Origin: Bizionia paragorgiae
GTDB taxonomy: Bacteria; Bacteroidota; Bacteroidia; Flavobacteriales; Flavobacteriaceae
NCBI RefSeq assembly: GCF_900107625.1
Contig: NZ_FNQK01000001.1
Span: 62,001 to 126,000, forward strand
Length of the DNA stretch: 64,000 nt
Direction: 5' to 3'
The position numbers and the translations under genes are program-made. The notes beneath the pieces were generated by a model, which made no database searches, was not told where the DNA came from, and worked only from the letters and a program-made list of their open reading frames with translations. This document shows positions 17,366 through 28,099 of the stretch, one piece after another (position 1 is the first letter of the stretch; each line of letters begins with the position of its first letter).

Positions 17366-18985
17366 TTAATTTAAAATTAGTTTACTTGTTTTTGAACCCG
17401 ATTCTGATTCAATTTTTATTAAATACACCCCTCTTGGTAGTTCAGAGACATTCACTTTAGATTGCTGACTAAGTAAGGCAACATTCAATACTTTTTTCCC
17501 TAATACCGTATATAGTTTTAGCTGAGCTGTAGTAATACTCGAAGGCAGTTTTACGTATACGAATTGCTTAGCAGGGTTAGGATAGACCTTAATCGCTATA
17601 GGTTCTAAAACCTCGTCGTTAACCGATAAGCCTTGTTGTAAGGCAAGAGACAAATCGGGAATACCATAGCCTAGATAATAATCTGGCGCGGTATATTGTG
17701 ATGCCGACTCCCTAACCAGCTGCATAATTTGGGCATTCGTTAAATTCGGTAAAGCTTGCCACAGACAGGTTATACCACCGGCTAATATTGGGGAACTAAA
17801 AGAGGTCCCGTTTACTGTAGACACCCCTCCACTAGTATTAATAACATAGCTCGCCTGACCTTGAGCTACGACATCTGGTTTTTGGGTAGGTTGAAAAGCA
17901 CTCCCTACAGAACTAAAACTCGCATAAGTGCCGTCCGATTTTACTGCTCCAATAGAAAGTACACCTGCCGCATCTGCTGGTGCAAAAACACCATTAGCTC
18001 CAGAATTTCCTGCCGAAGTAACTAATAACATCCCTTTTTCGAAGGCGATATTAGCCCCTTTAGTGATGTAGGTGGTATTACCATCTAGATCGGCACTGCT
18101 ATATGTGTAATTCGGATTGTCGTAAGTTTTATAACCTAAAGACGTATTAATAACATCTACCCCCAAGCTATCGGCACGCTCTGCAGCTTCCACCCATAAA
18201 CTTTCTTCTATAGGGTTTTCGGTTGGTGCGTTTTCGGTAATAAACAAGTAGTAATTCGCATCGGGTGCTGTACCTACAAAGGTATTTTCAAGATACCCTG
18301 CCATATCACTAAACACTAAAGTTCCGTGATTACTCTGGGTGTTGTTATACACATCGGCATCGCGATTAACAAAATCGTAAGTCCCCAAGATATTACCGGC
18401 ATTGCGAACACGATCAAATCCTGGATTAGTATCAACACTAGGAAAACCAGCATCAATAACCGCAACTGTCATTCCCGAACCGGTATAATTTGCAAGATGC
18501 AAATCGTCACCATTAAACATTTCTATTTGATTTGCGGCATCACCATAGTTAAAGGTGGTACTTACACTTTGTAATTCGTATTCAAATTTATTAGCCACCT
18601 TTTTAGGGTTGGCGATTTTAGCATTTAAACCCCCATCAGCAAAAACAATATCGTCTATAAACGTTAAGGCTGATAACGCATTAATATCTGATTCTAAACC
18701 GCGAACATGGACGGCATTAAACCATTTTGATTTTGCCAATACGGTAATACCGCTTTGCGTTTTTAATTGGGAAATGTAATTTTCGTTAACAGGAACATCT
18801 CTTTCATCGATAGCTACATTATGTGCCGTTTTACGGTCGATAGCCTTTTGTGTTAAAATAGCAATCGGATTGGCTATAGACGCGGCTACATTCTCCTTAT
18901 CGGTTAAATATACCCATGCATCTTCTTGGGCATAAACCGACAGTTGAAAACATAAAAAAGCTAAGACTAGTAATTTGTATTTCAT
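17366..18985 (-). CDS. Secreted subtilisin-like serine peptidase with type IX sorting domain
   Basis: An exported S8 peptidase of 539 residues. A signal peptide ends near YAQ (residue 20). The catalytic triad is Asp178 (VAVIDAG), His220 (NHGTLV) and Ser395 (GTSFSSP), with the oxyanion Asn in SAGNSG. The last 75 residues form a type A T9SS C-terminal domain (VYPNPAKQ, then LPRGVYLIKI and SKLILN), so it should cross the outer membrane by type IX secretion and have this tail removed. I start at the ATG at 18985, directly before the signal peptide. It follows mnmA by 22 bases, perhaps co-transcribed. Confidence 0.92.
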   Translation of the reverse strand: MKYKLLVLAFLCFQLSVYAQEDAWVYLTDKENVAASIANPIAILTQKAIDRKTAHNVAIDERDVPVNENYISQLKTQSGITVLAKSKWFNAVHVRGLESDINALSALTFIDDIVFADGGLNAKIANPKKVANKFEYELQSVSTTFNYGDAANQIEMFNGDDLHLANYTGSGMTVAVIDAGFPSVDTNPGFDRVRNAGNILGTYDFVNRDADVYNNTQSNHGTLVFSDMAGYLENTFVGTAPDANYYLFITENAPTENPIEESLWVEAAERADSLGVDVINTSLGYKTYDNPNYTYSSADLDGNTTYITKGANIAFEKGMLLVTSAGNSGANGVFAPADAAGVLSIGAVKSDGTYASFSSVGSAFQPTQKPDVVAQGQASYVINTSGGVSTVNGTSFSSPILAGGITCLWQALPNLTNAQIMQLVRESASQYTAPDYYLGYGIPDLSLALQQGLSVNDEVLEPIAIKVYPNPAKQFVYVKLPSSITTAQLKLYTVLGKKVLNVALLSQQSKVNVSELPRGVYLIKIESESGSKTSKLILN

Positions 18986-19007
18986 AAGACTACAGTTAGA
19001 CTGCAAT

Positions 19008-20198
19008 TTATGAAATAACTCCCGAACCTACTAATTCGTCTTCCAAATACCAAGCTACAAATTGCCCTTCTGTAATTGCCGATTGGTTGTTTTCGAATTC
19101 CACATATAGTCCAGAATCCACTTTGTATAAGGTCGCTTTTTCTAAAGCTTGACGGTAACGAATACGAGCCAACACCTCTAAAGTTTCACCTGTTTGTAAT
19201 TGCAAATCCTCACGTACCCAATGTAATTCGTCATTAGACACAAATAAAGCGCGCTTGTATAAGCCTGGGTGGTTTTTACCTTGTCCCGTATAAATAATAT
19301 TGGTTTCTACATCGGTATCAATAACAAATAGCGGTTCTACTTTACCACCAACAGACAGTCCTTTTCGTTGTCCTTTAGTAAAATAATGCGCCCCTTGATG
19401 AGTACCAACCACATCACCATCGGTAGCGGTGTATTTAATTTTACGTGCTAGATATTCTAATTCCTCTTCTTTAGAATCAAAATCTTTTTTATCCTCATTA
19501 TACGCTCCAAAGGCTTTTGGTATTTCAATAATATCACCTTGTTTTGGTTTTAATTGTTGCTGAAGAAATTCTGGCAACCTTACTTTACCAATAAAACACA
19601 AGCCTTGAGAATCCTTTTTATCAGCAGTAATTAAATCGGCTTCTGCTGCTATTGCTCTTACTTCTGGTTTCTGTAATTCACCGATAGGAAATAAAGCTTT
19701 CGCTAATTGGTCTTGCGATAATTGGCATAAAAAATACGACTGATCCTTGTTATTGTCTTTTCCTGATAATAACTGATAGGTTTCTTTTCCGTTTTCTGTA
19801 AGTGTCCCTTTGCGGCAGTAGTGTCCAGTGGCTACGTAATCTGCACCTAAGTCTAAGGCGATTTTCATAAACACATCAAACTTAATCTCACGATTACATA
19901 ACACATCGGGATTTGGTGTTCTTCCCTTTTCGTATTCGTTAAACATATAATCTACAATACGCTCTTTATATTGCTCGCTTAAGTCTACGGTTTGAAAAGG
20001 AATACCTAATTTTTCTGCCACTAACATGGCATCGTTGCTATCGTCTAACCACGGGCATTCGTCAGAAATCGTTACAGAATCGTCGTGCCAATTTTTCATA
20101 AATAGTCCAATAACCTCATAACCTTGCTCTTTTAACAAGTATGCTGCTACACTAGAATCTACGCCTCCTGAAAGCCCTACTATTACTCTTTTTTTCAT
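19008..20198 (-). CDS. mnmA: tRNA-specific 2-thiouridylase MnmA
   Basis: MnmA thiolates C2 of wobble uridine-34 in tRNAs for Lys, Glu and Gln. The PP-loop [14 protein letters not shown] binds ATP; the catalytic cysteines are Cys101 ([11 protein letters not shown]) and Cys201 (SQGLCFIG). Length of 396 residues is normal. A promoter element TATCTTTG lies 18 bases before the ATG. The secreted peptidase gene follows after 22 bases, an odd functional partner. Confidence 0.97.
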   Translation of the reverse strand: MKKRVIVGLSGGVDSSVAAYLLKEQGYEVIGLFMKNWHDDSVTISDECPWLDDSNDAMLVAEKLGIPFQTVDLSEQYKERIVDYMFNEYEKGRTPNPDVLCNREIKFDVFMKIALDLGADYVATGHYCRKGTLTENGKETYQLLSGKDNNKDQSYFLCQLSQDQLAKALFPIGELQKPEVRAIAAEADLITADKKDSQGLCFIGKVRLPEFLQQQLKPKQGDIIEIPKAFGAYNEDKKDFDSKEEELEYLARKIKYTATDGDVVGTHQGAHYFTKGQRKGLSVGGKVEPLFVIDTDVETNIIYTGQGKNHPGLYKRALFVSNDELHWVREDLQLQTGETLEVLARIRYRQALEKATLYKVDSGLYVEFENNQSAITEGQFVAWYLEDELVGSGVIS

Positions 20199-20216
20199 TG
20201 TTTTATTTATCGCTGC

Positions 20217-20224
20217 AAAGATAC
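20217..20224 (-). promoter_or_regulatory. Promoter -7 element of mnmA
   Basis: TATCTTTG on the minus strand, 18 bases upstream of the ATG. Confidence 0.65.
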
Positions 20225-20261
20225 TAACATTTTTGCTATTATTAAGCCTTCTATAGGCTAA

Positions 20262-20525
20262 CGAAACGCGGGATTAAACGGTATAATTTCTGGACTTAAT
20301 TACATCTCATCACTACACCTTCTTTCAATTAGCAACCTAAGAGTTTCTCAATTAACATCTGGATTACTGACTACAATAGGTGGAGATATTACTGTAGATG
20401 CGGCTAACCTTGCGTTAACAGATGTTCAACAAAGAGTTTGTAATATAAGCCCTACACTAATTAACATACAAGCAACAAATGGGGTTGCCCATTTTATAGA
20501 CAACCTTATTTTAACCCAACTATAA
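20262..20525 (+). pseudogene. Decayed C-terminal part of a fasciclin (FAS1) domain protein
   Basis: An open frame of 87 codons without any ATG translates to something very like the end of a FAS1 adhesion domain. It has LTSGLLTTIGGDITVDAAN, then LTDVQQ, and the diagnostic close INIQATNGVAHFIDNLIL, where intact domains read close to VDVQATNGVIHVIDxVLLP. The upstream part of the gene, including start and signal peptide, is missing; TAA precedes at 20259. The remnant lies in the gap next to the mnmA promoter and ends before a strong hairpin. I read it as a fossil of a lost adhesin-like gene. Confidence 0.7.
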
Positions 20526-20553
20526 ACAGAATAAAACCATCCAGTAAATAAGC

Positions 20554-20593
20554 AATAACCCGCATGGACACAGAAGTGTACATGCGGGTTATT
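20554..20593. terminator. Terminator between the fasciclin relic and the MORN gene
   Basis: A perfect 13-bp stem (AATAACCCGCATG and its complement) around a 14-base loop. It has A/T tracts on both sides and can serve both strands. Confidence 0.8.
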
Positions 20594-20617
20594 TATTACT
20601 CAACCTATTGAGGAATA

Positions 20618-21325
20618 TTATTTATTTTTATTCTTGTATGGGTTTTTACTGCGTTTAGTAAAGTCTTTTTCTCTAACTAGCTTACCATTTTCATAGAATT
20701 TCCAGATTCCGTGTTTTAAATCATTTCGATAAACACCTTCCATTTTAATCTTTCCATCAGAATCATAAGATTTTGATGGTCCTTCTAAAGCACCATTGGT
20801 ATAATTAAACAAGCGTATTAGTACGCCTTTCTCAGAAAACCATTCTGATACACCATCTAAAACACCGTCTTTAAAATTAGCTTTTTCAGCAATAACACCG
20901 TTTTTATAGTAGGTCTTCTTTTCTCCTTCTAACTTTCCATTATCATTATAAAACTCTTCCATCATTACAAGGCCACCCCCCTTGTGGTAGTACACCCATT
21001 TGCCTACTTGAATTTTATCTTTCATTCCACCTTTACTCACTATATTTTTGTTAGTGTCATAAAAGGTAACGTGTACTACCTCACTATTAGTAACAAATTC
21101 TCGTGTTACCGCTAGGACAGCTTTTCCATCCACATTTTTATAGAATTTGAAAGTCCCCGTTTCTTTACCATGGTTAAACTCCCCTTCATAACGTAATATC
21201 TTGGAGTTATCGTAGTTTTTAGTCCATTTTCCGTGGCGCTCGCCCTGTGCATCAAATTGATTAATCTCTTGAGCAAAAAGTTGTCCTGAAAAAAAACATA
21301 GAATAATTATAAGTATCGATCTCAT
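20618..21325 (-). CDS. Exported MORN-repeat / YwqK-like protein
   Basis: A signal peptide ends near LFAQ (residue 19). The 235 residues that follow contain repeated MORN-like units such as GERHGKWTKNYD, YEGEFNHGKETGTFKFY, GKLEGEKKTYYKNG, GVLDGVSEWFSEKG and YRNDLKHGIWKFYENG. Proteins of this kind are often annotated as YwqK antitoxins, but the exported location and absence of a partner argue against a toxin-antitoxin role here. It probably makes a beta-sheet scaffold on the periplasmic side. It follows yidC, but a terminator separates them. Confidence 0.8.
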   Translation of the reverse strand: MRSILIIILCFFSGQLFAQEINQFDAQGERHGKWTKNYDNSKILRYEGEFNHGKETGTFKFYKNVDGKAVLAVTREFVTNSEVVHVTFYDTNKNIVSKGGMKDKIQVGKWVYYHKGGGLVMMEEFYNDNGKLEGEKKTYYKNGVIAEKANFKDGVLDGVSEWFSEKGVLIRLFNYTNGALEGPSKSYDSDGKIKMEGVYRNDLKHGIWKFYENGKLVREKDFTKRSKNPYKNKNK

Positions 21326-21364
21326 AAAATTATAACGTTTAAATTAATAGTATTAGTATGAAAA

Positions 21365-21406
21365 AAAAAAGCTGCCTTCTGTAAAAATTGGGAAGGCAGC
21401 TTTTTT
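21365..21406 (-). terminator. Terminator of yidC
   Basis: Stem GCTGCCTTC with its complement, extended by A/T pairs, followed on the minus strand by a T-run of ten. It lies 16 bases after the yidC stop. Confidence 0.88.
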
Positions 21407-21421
21407 ATTGATTATAAAGGA

Positions 21422-23332
21422 TTATTTTTTTCCTTTTTGATTTTGCATTTTTTTCTGTTGCTCTGCCTGCTCCATCATTTCCTTCATTTTCTTTTGGAAT
21501 CGACTTTCTTTCTTAGGATTCTTTTTCTTCACTTGAATTTTAGCATGAATTTTTTCTTCATCTAAAACAAAGTTCTTAATCACTAATAAAATTCCAATAC
21601 TAATAAGGTTTGAAATAAAGTAATACAAACTCAATCCTGAAGCATATTGGTTAAAGAAAATCATCATCATAATCGGTGCAAAATAGATCATGTACTTCAT
21701 CATCTTTTGCATATCTGGCATCCCTTCTTGAGTTGGTGCCGACATGGTTTGCTGTCCTGTTGTTAACTTCATATAGAAGAAAATAGCTACCGCTGCAAGT
21801 ATAGGAAATAAACTTACGTGATCACCGTATAACGGAATATGGAATGGTAACTCTGCAATCACATCATAAGATGATAAATCGTCTGCCCAAAGGAAGCTTT
21901 TTTGACGCAATGCGAATGCTGTTGGGAAAAACATAAACAGAGCGTAGAATACCGGCATTTGAATTAATGCTGGTAAACATCCTGCTAGCGGACTCGCCCC
22001 GGCTTTATTTTGAAGTGCCATAGTTTCCTGTTGCATCTTCATTTTATTGTCTTTATACTTTTCACGAATCGCATCTAGCTCCGGCTTTAACACCTTCATT
22101 TTCATTTGCGATAAATACTGTTTGTATTGAACAAAAGACATGGCTAACTTAATCAATACTGTCATTACAATAATGGCAACCCCATAAGGGAAAACACTAG
22201 ATAAGAAACCAAACAACGGAATAAATAAATATTTATTTATCCATCCAAAAATCCCCCACCCCAATGGAATACTTTTTTCAAGACCTTTTTCTGCTTTTTT
22301 TAGGGCTTTGACCTCGGTTGGTCCATAATAGAACCCTAAATTTTCATTAAATTCATTACCACTTAAGGCTAATGTTGTTTTGGCATTGTATAGTTTAGTA
22401 TATACGGTATCAATCTCTTCATCTTGAACTAAATTATTAGACGTTAATGAAATCGATTTAAAGGCGCTGTCGTTCGTTAAAATCGAACTAAAGAAATGCT
22501 GTCTAAAAGATAACCAATCAACATCCTCTTCCACCTCATTATCCTGATCTCCATGACCTAATTTTTCGATGTTACCTCCGTCTTGTTGGTATGTTAAACG
22601 TGTATAACGATTCTCGTATGCGATACTTTGGTCATGACGAAAAGCTTTTAAAGACCAATCTAAATTAACTTCTTGTGAGCTATTAATGACATCATTTAAC
22701 CCTTGAGATTTAACTGTGAAATCGATTAAATAGTTATCCGGTTTTATAATATATCTGTATTCTAAAAATTTAGATTCAGACACTTTAAGTTTCATCGATA
22801 CTATTGTATTCTCACCACTCTTAGTCACTTTAGGTTGAAATACTAAGTCTTTCGTATTTAAAATGCGATTATCGGTTGTACCGAAATTAATATTAAAAGA
22901 GGCGTTTTTATCTTTTACAAGATAAATAGGAATAGAATCGTAGTTAACAAACTTATTAAGTTTCACTTCTGAAATCTGACCTCCTTTAGTATCGAAAGTA
23001 ATGGTTAATAAGTCGGTTTTAACCACAGGATTTTCAGCTGTAGATGCTTGTGATGCTGAATAAGCGAATGCTCCAAATTTATTTTGTAAAGCAATGGTTT
23101 TTAAAGAATCAGGCAAAGCTTCTAAAGGAACATCAGCTAGCGCTTCGGTTTTAGAATTCTCAATTAAAGCATTTTGCTCTTGCTTTGCGGCATCAATTTG
23201 CTCTTGTTTTGCTTTTTCTTGAGCAGCCAGTTCTTCTTCGCTTGGTTTATTCTGCCATAGCATAAACAATAAGATTCCAAAAATAATAATGAATCCTATT
23301 ATCGAGTTTAAGTCTAATTTTTTTTCTTCCAT
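21422..23332 (-). CDS. yidC: Membrane protein insertase YidC
   Basis: YidC inserts and folds inner-membrane proteins, alone or with SecYEG. Residues 8-25 form the first helix, followed by the large periplasmic beta domain (to about 350). The conserved five-helix core begins with WGIFGWINKYLFIPLFGFL and continues with AGCLPALIQMPVFYALF and LYYFISNL. The lysine-rich tail is typical of ribosome-contacting YidC. Length 636 is normal for Bacteroidota. It lies 100 bases downstream of pyrG. Confidence 0.97.
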   Translation of the reverse strand: MEEKKLDLNSIIGFIIIFGILLFMLWQNKPSEEELAAQEKAKQEQIDAAKQEQNALIENSKTEALADVPLEALPDSLKTIALQNKFGAFAYSASQASTAENPVVKTDLLTITFDTKGGQISEVKLNKFVNYDSIPIYLVKDKNASFNINFGTTDNRILNTKDLVFQPKVTKSGENTIVSMKLKVSESKFLEYRYIIKPDNYLIDFTVKSQGLNDVINSSQEVNLDWSLKAFRHDQSIAYENRYTRLTYQQDGGNIEKLGHGDQDNEVEEDVDWLSFRQHFFSSILTNDSAFKSISLTSNNLVQDEEIDTVYTKLYNAKTTLALSGNEFNENLGFYYGPTEVKALKKAEKGLEKSIPLGWGIFGWINKYLFIPLFGFLSSVFPYGVAIIVMTVLIKLAMSFVQYKQYLSQMKMKVLKPELDAIREKYKDNKMKMQQETMALQNKAGASPLAGCLPALIQMPVFYALFMFFPTAFALRQKSFLWADDLSSYDVIAELPFHIPLYGDHVSLFPILAAVAIFFYMKLTTGQQTMSAPTQEGMPDMQKMMKYMIYFAPIMMMIFFNQYASGLSLYYFISNLISIGILLVIKNFVLDEEKIHAKIQVKKKNPKKESRFQKKMKEMMEQAEQQKKMQNQKGKK

Positions 23333-23432
23333 GTTTTAATATTTAGAGCTTTAGTCATAAAAACTAAACACATCTATTTAATCGTTATAGTCAAACTTCT
23401 GACCACAAATCTATTTATGCCAATGTGGCGTA

Positions 23433-25064
<1,632 letters not shown>

Positions 25065-25075
25065 TTAAACGCGAG

Positions 25076-25083
25076 CAAATTTA
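25076..25083 (-). promoter_or_regulatory. Promoter -7 element of pyrG
   Basis: TAAATTTG on the minus strand. The leader from here to the ATG contains the small inverted repeat GCGTT/AACGC. Confidence 0.6.
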
Positions 25084-25121
25084 CAATATTAAGTTGATAA
25101 AATTAACCTTTAACACTTTAT

Positions 25122-25358
25122 TTATTTTGGAAAATTTCGTTGAATATTTCTTACAATATTCTCTAGACCATTAAGCTTTAATGTGTATACCGTTTCCAAC
25201 ATTTGACCTAACTTCCCTTTAGGAAAACCTTTGGCATGGTACCAAACCACATAGTATTCTGGTAAATCTATTAAATACCGATCTTTATATTTTCCATATG
25301 GCATTTTTGTATGTGCCAATTGTATTAAAAATTTTTTATCGGGTTGTAGGGCTTCCAT
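25122..25358 (-). CDS. DUF3820 family small protein
   Basis: A 78-residue cytosolic protein with the DUF3820 pattern: MPYGKYKDRYLIDLPEYYV and WYHAKGFPKGKLGQML. The family is sometimes labelled as a quorum-sensing-regulated virulence factor; I know of no proven activity. Its ATG comes one base after the stop of the upstream DUF922-like gene, so the two are surely co-translated. pyrG lies downstream, behind its own promoter. Confidence 0.85.
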   Translation of the reverse strand: MEALQPDKKFLIQLAHTKMPYGKYKDRYLIDLPEYYVVWYHAKGFPKGKLGQMLETVYTLKLNGLENIVRNIQRNFPK

Positions 25359-25359
25359 T

Positions 25360-25899
25360 TTATGGGGTTTTATATGAAGATGTTTTTTTTAATGCTAGGG
25401 CTACGTGTTTAGACCAGAACATTTGACCTTCTTTATCTAAAGAAAACTGACTTTCTTGATCGTATTGACGCTGCATAATTTCTAGAGCTTTATTAATAGA
25501 ATCATGTACAAACTTAAGGTCTTCAACAATTGTATTTGATGCTGTTAATTGTGCCGCTCGGGCTCTAAAGTAGCGTGCGTGTAACTCGGTAATATCAAAA
25601 TGTACCTGTTCGTGAGCTAAAATATGATTGGAAATCTCATCGGTTTTAAACCAAGAGTATTCAGGATAGAAAAGCGCAGATATATCAGATTTAAACCCTA
25701 CAATATCACGTCCTCTTTTTTGTAATGAATACCTATAACTAAGACCAGCAGCTGTTATTGCTGACGCTTTTGTATTATAATCGGGCTGCCCCTTAAAATC
25801 GGACCATTTTAATTTATAATCTTCACTCCATGTAATCGCTGTTTGCGTATCCTTTTGAAAAATGGACAGACAAAAGAATATTAAAAGATACTTAAACAT
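25360..25899 (-). CDS. DUF922-like secreted zinc-dependent protease candidate
   Basis: The protein has 179 residues with an N-terminal hydrophobic signal segment (FKYLLIFFCLSIF). The metalloprotease-like motif HEQVHFDITELHAR (HExxH) lies in the middle, after WSDFKGQP, a pattern shared with DUF922 proteins. It probably acts in the periplasm. Catalytic activity is not proven. It is followed by the DUF3820 gene with a one-base gap and preceded by the LysM lipoprotein gene, 41 bases upstream. Confidence 0.7.
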   Translation of the reverse strand: MFKYLLIFFCLSIFQKDTQTAITWSEDYKLKWSDFKGQPDYNTKASAITAAGLSYRYSLQKRGRDIVGFKSDISALFYPEYSWFKTDEISNHILAHEQVHFDITELHARYFRARAAQLTASNTIVEDLKFVHDSINKALEIMQRQYDQESQFSLDKEGQMFWSKHVALALKKTSSYKTP

Positions 25900-25940
25900 A
25901 ACACGGGCATTAGAATTATAAAACGCTAAGAGCGCGCTGC

Positions 25941-27935
25941 TTATTGCTTAACCTCTTCTATTTTTAGGTCGTTAAAATGTACAATATAAACCGCGTTATT
26001 ATAATAGCCTCCAAACATTTTCTTTTGATAAGAAAACTTACTTTCTACATACTTAGTTAGTGGCGCATCGGTAGTTGATGTGTATAAATCGTCTGATGTT
26101 AACAGGCGTAGAACAACATCCATAGTAACATCAAAACCTCTTACTACATAGGCATTAGGTGTTAAACCATAGGTCTTTTTATAGCTGCTAACAAAACTAT
26201 TTTCTTCATCCTCATTAACCACTTTAGATACAGCTGGATAGGTGAATTTTAAGTTAGACAAATGATAATTTGACACAATATCTGCTTCAAAAGCTTTTGT
26301 TTGACCAGAAGTAGCTAATATAATTTCTCTCTGACTAGAGTCGTTTAAAGAATTTAATATACTCGTCACATTAGAAATAAAACCCGAGTTATCCGTTTCT
26401 AAAAACACTATATTTTTACCTGGCTTTAGGGCCTTTATTACATCTTGATCAAAAATATAAAAAGCATCTTTACCAGATTTTTTATCCGTTCTTGAACTTA
26501 CACTTGACGCTCCTAGTTGTGTTTTTAAAGCCCCCGCTTTTGTAAGGTGTTTTTGATCTGACACCACAACTATATTAGCTCCTGCTTGGTTTTTAAAATG
26601 ATTAATTATAGCTTGTTCTAAATCGTCTTCGGAAGCTCTAGATTGAAAGACATTACTTCCTAGTGTAACCGATTTAGTAATTGGTGACACTACAGCGATA
26701 TTATCTTCTCTTAAAGCTGATGCTACTGCATTAAAGTTCTTTGGCATCAACGGACCAATAACAGCATCGGTGTTTGAAAAGTCGTTAGTACTTAAAATTG
26801 ACAACAATTCACTGTGCATATTTTGTGTATCGTAAACATTCACTTTTAGGTTAGCCCCCATCTTTTTAAGTGAATCCAAGGCAATTAAAGCACCTGAATA
26901 AAAATCTAGTGAGATACTTAAAGTTCTATCATTTTTTACCGCCTCTTTAGGGTCTTCACCAACTTTATTTAATCTAAAAGGTAGCATAATTGCTATTTCT
27001 TTGGCTCCTGCGTCACGACGATTTAATTCTGTTATTAAATTAGTACTAGACAAGTCGTTTACCTGACCTTGCATGCTTTCTGAATTATTTTCAACCGCCA
27101 AACCTTTTACAAATGGCACTTTTAACACCATGCCTTCTTTTAATCCTGTTTCAGATAAGCCTGGATTTAAATTTTCTAATTCCTCTTGCTCTAATCCTGT
27201 TTTTACTTTTAACCTATAAAAACCTTCTTTAGGTAAAACGGTATAATAGCTAAATTTATCATCTACATTTTTAATGGCTTCCTTTTCAAGACTAGGCACC
27301 TTAATCGTTTCTCCAGGTTGTAGCACCTCTGGTAAACCAGGGTTTAAATCCTCTAGTTCTTTAACGGTTATACCATATTTGTAGGCTATTCGCCATTTCC
27401 CTTCTTTAGGCTGTACGACATAGGTATTGGTGTTTCCCGAATTATTTGGAGTTACGGGAGTAGTAATCGTATTTGGCTCTTGATTTTTATCAGCCCCTTT
27501 TACAGCGACCTTTTTATACACTGGTATTTGTAACTCATCACCTTTTCTTAGATTATTGGCATATAAGAACGTGTTGTGTTTTTTAATATCCGCTTGAGAA
27601 ATGTTGTAAGTTTTAGACAGACTGTATAACGTTTCTTTACGTCTTACTTTATGAGTAATAAACTTATCCACTTCATCGACAACCGTAACCTGCTTAACAG
27701 GGTTACTAATTACCGTTCCTGCTTTAGGCAAAATTAAAACGGTATTACTTTTTAAGCCTTTTCTTGCATCTGGGTTTAATCCTAAAATAGCAGAAACAGA
27801 CACGTTATAGTGTTTCGAAATACTTTCTAAAGTTTCTCCGGAAGTTACTTTATGCGTGGAATAATCTTGTCCTTGCATGGAAGTACATCCTAAAAAACTA
27901 AATGCTATTACTACTGTAACTAATATTTTTCTCAT
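25941..27935 (-). CDS. LysM lipoprotein with periplasmic-binding-protein-like C-terminal domain
   Basis: A signal peptide with lipobox (FLGC, Cys17) anchors this 664-residue protein to a membrane. Four LysM peptidoglycan-binding modules follow at about 26-70, 93-138, 171-214 and 230-274, the last two more divergent. From about residue 310 to the end the fold resembles type I periplasmic binding proteins (LSISLDFYSGALIALDSLKKMG, AVIGPLMPKNFNAV, AVVSPITKS). This resembles the layout of envelope proteins such as LpoA that regulate wall synthases, so a cell-wall sensing or scaffolding role is plausible (inference). The gene lies downstream of guaA, behind a terminator. Confidence 0.82.
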   Translation of the reverse strand: MRKILVTVVIAFSFLGCTSMQGQDYSTHKVTSGETLESISKHYNVSVSAILGLNPDARKGLKSNTVLILPKAGTVISNPVKQVTVVDEVDKFITHKVRRKETLYSLSKTYNISQADIKKHNTFLYANNLRKGDELQIPVYKKVAVKGADKNQEPNTITTPVTPNNSGNTNTYVVQPKEGKWRIAYKYGITVKELEDLNPGLPEVLQPGETIKVPSLEKEAIKNVDDKFSYYTVLPKEGFYRLKVKTGLEQEELENLNPGLSETGLKEGMVLKVPFVKGLAVENNSESMQGQVNDLSSTNLITELNRRDAGAKEIAIMLPFRLNKVGEDPKEAVKNDRTLSISLDFYSGALIALDSLKKMGANLKVNVYDTQNMHSELLSILSTNDFSNTDAVIGPLMPKNFNAVASALREDNIAVVSPITKSVTLGSNVFQSRASEDDLEQAIINHFKNQAGANIVVVSDQKHLTKAGALKTQLGASSVSSRTDKKSGKDAFYIFDQDVIKALKPGKNIVFLETDNSGFISNVTSILNSLNDSSQREIILATSGQTKAFEADIVSNYHLSNLKFTYPAVSKVVNEDEENSFVSSYKKTYGLTPNAYVVRGFDVTMDVVLRLLTSDDLYTSTTDAPLTKYVESKFSYQKKMFGGYYNNAVYIVHFNDLKIEEVKQ

Positions 27936-28011
27936 ATGTTCATTATACTTTAAAAACGGTAATGCAATACCACACCATTATTTTTATTTCTCACTAGTAA
28001 AATGGGATTGC

Positions 28012-28046
28012 AAAAGAAAGCGCGTTCACTTAGGTAACGCGCTTTC
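28012..28046 (-). terminator. Terminator of the bshC-decarboxylase-guaA operon
   Basis: Stem GAAAGCGCGTT with its complement (11 bp), followed by TTTTG on the minus strand, 54 bases after the guaA stop. Confidence 0.75.
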
Positions 28047-28099
28047 CTATACAATTCTTATAATTCTAAATATTAAACGCTAAAAAAACGTTTACTTTT

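Noticed and set aside
20618-21325. YwqK antitoxin role for the MORN protein
   Set aside because: It has a signal peptide and no toxin gene beside it; only the repeat type is shared with YwqK.
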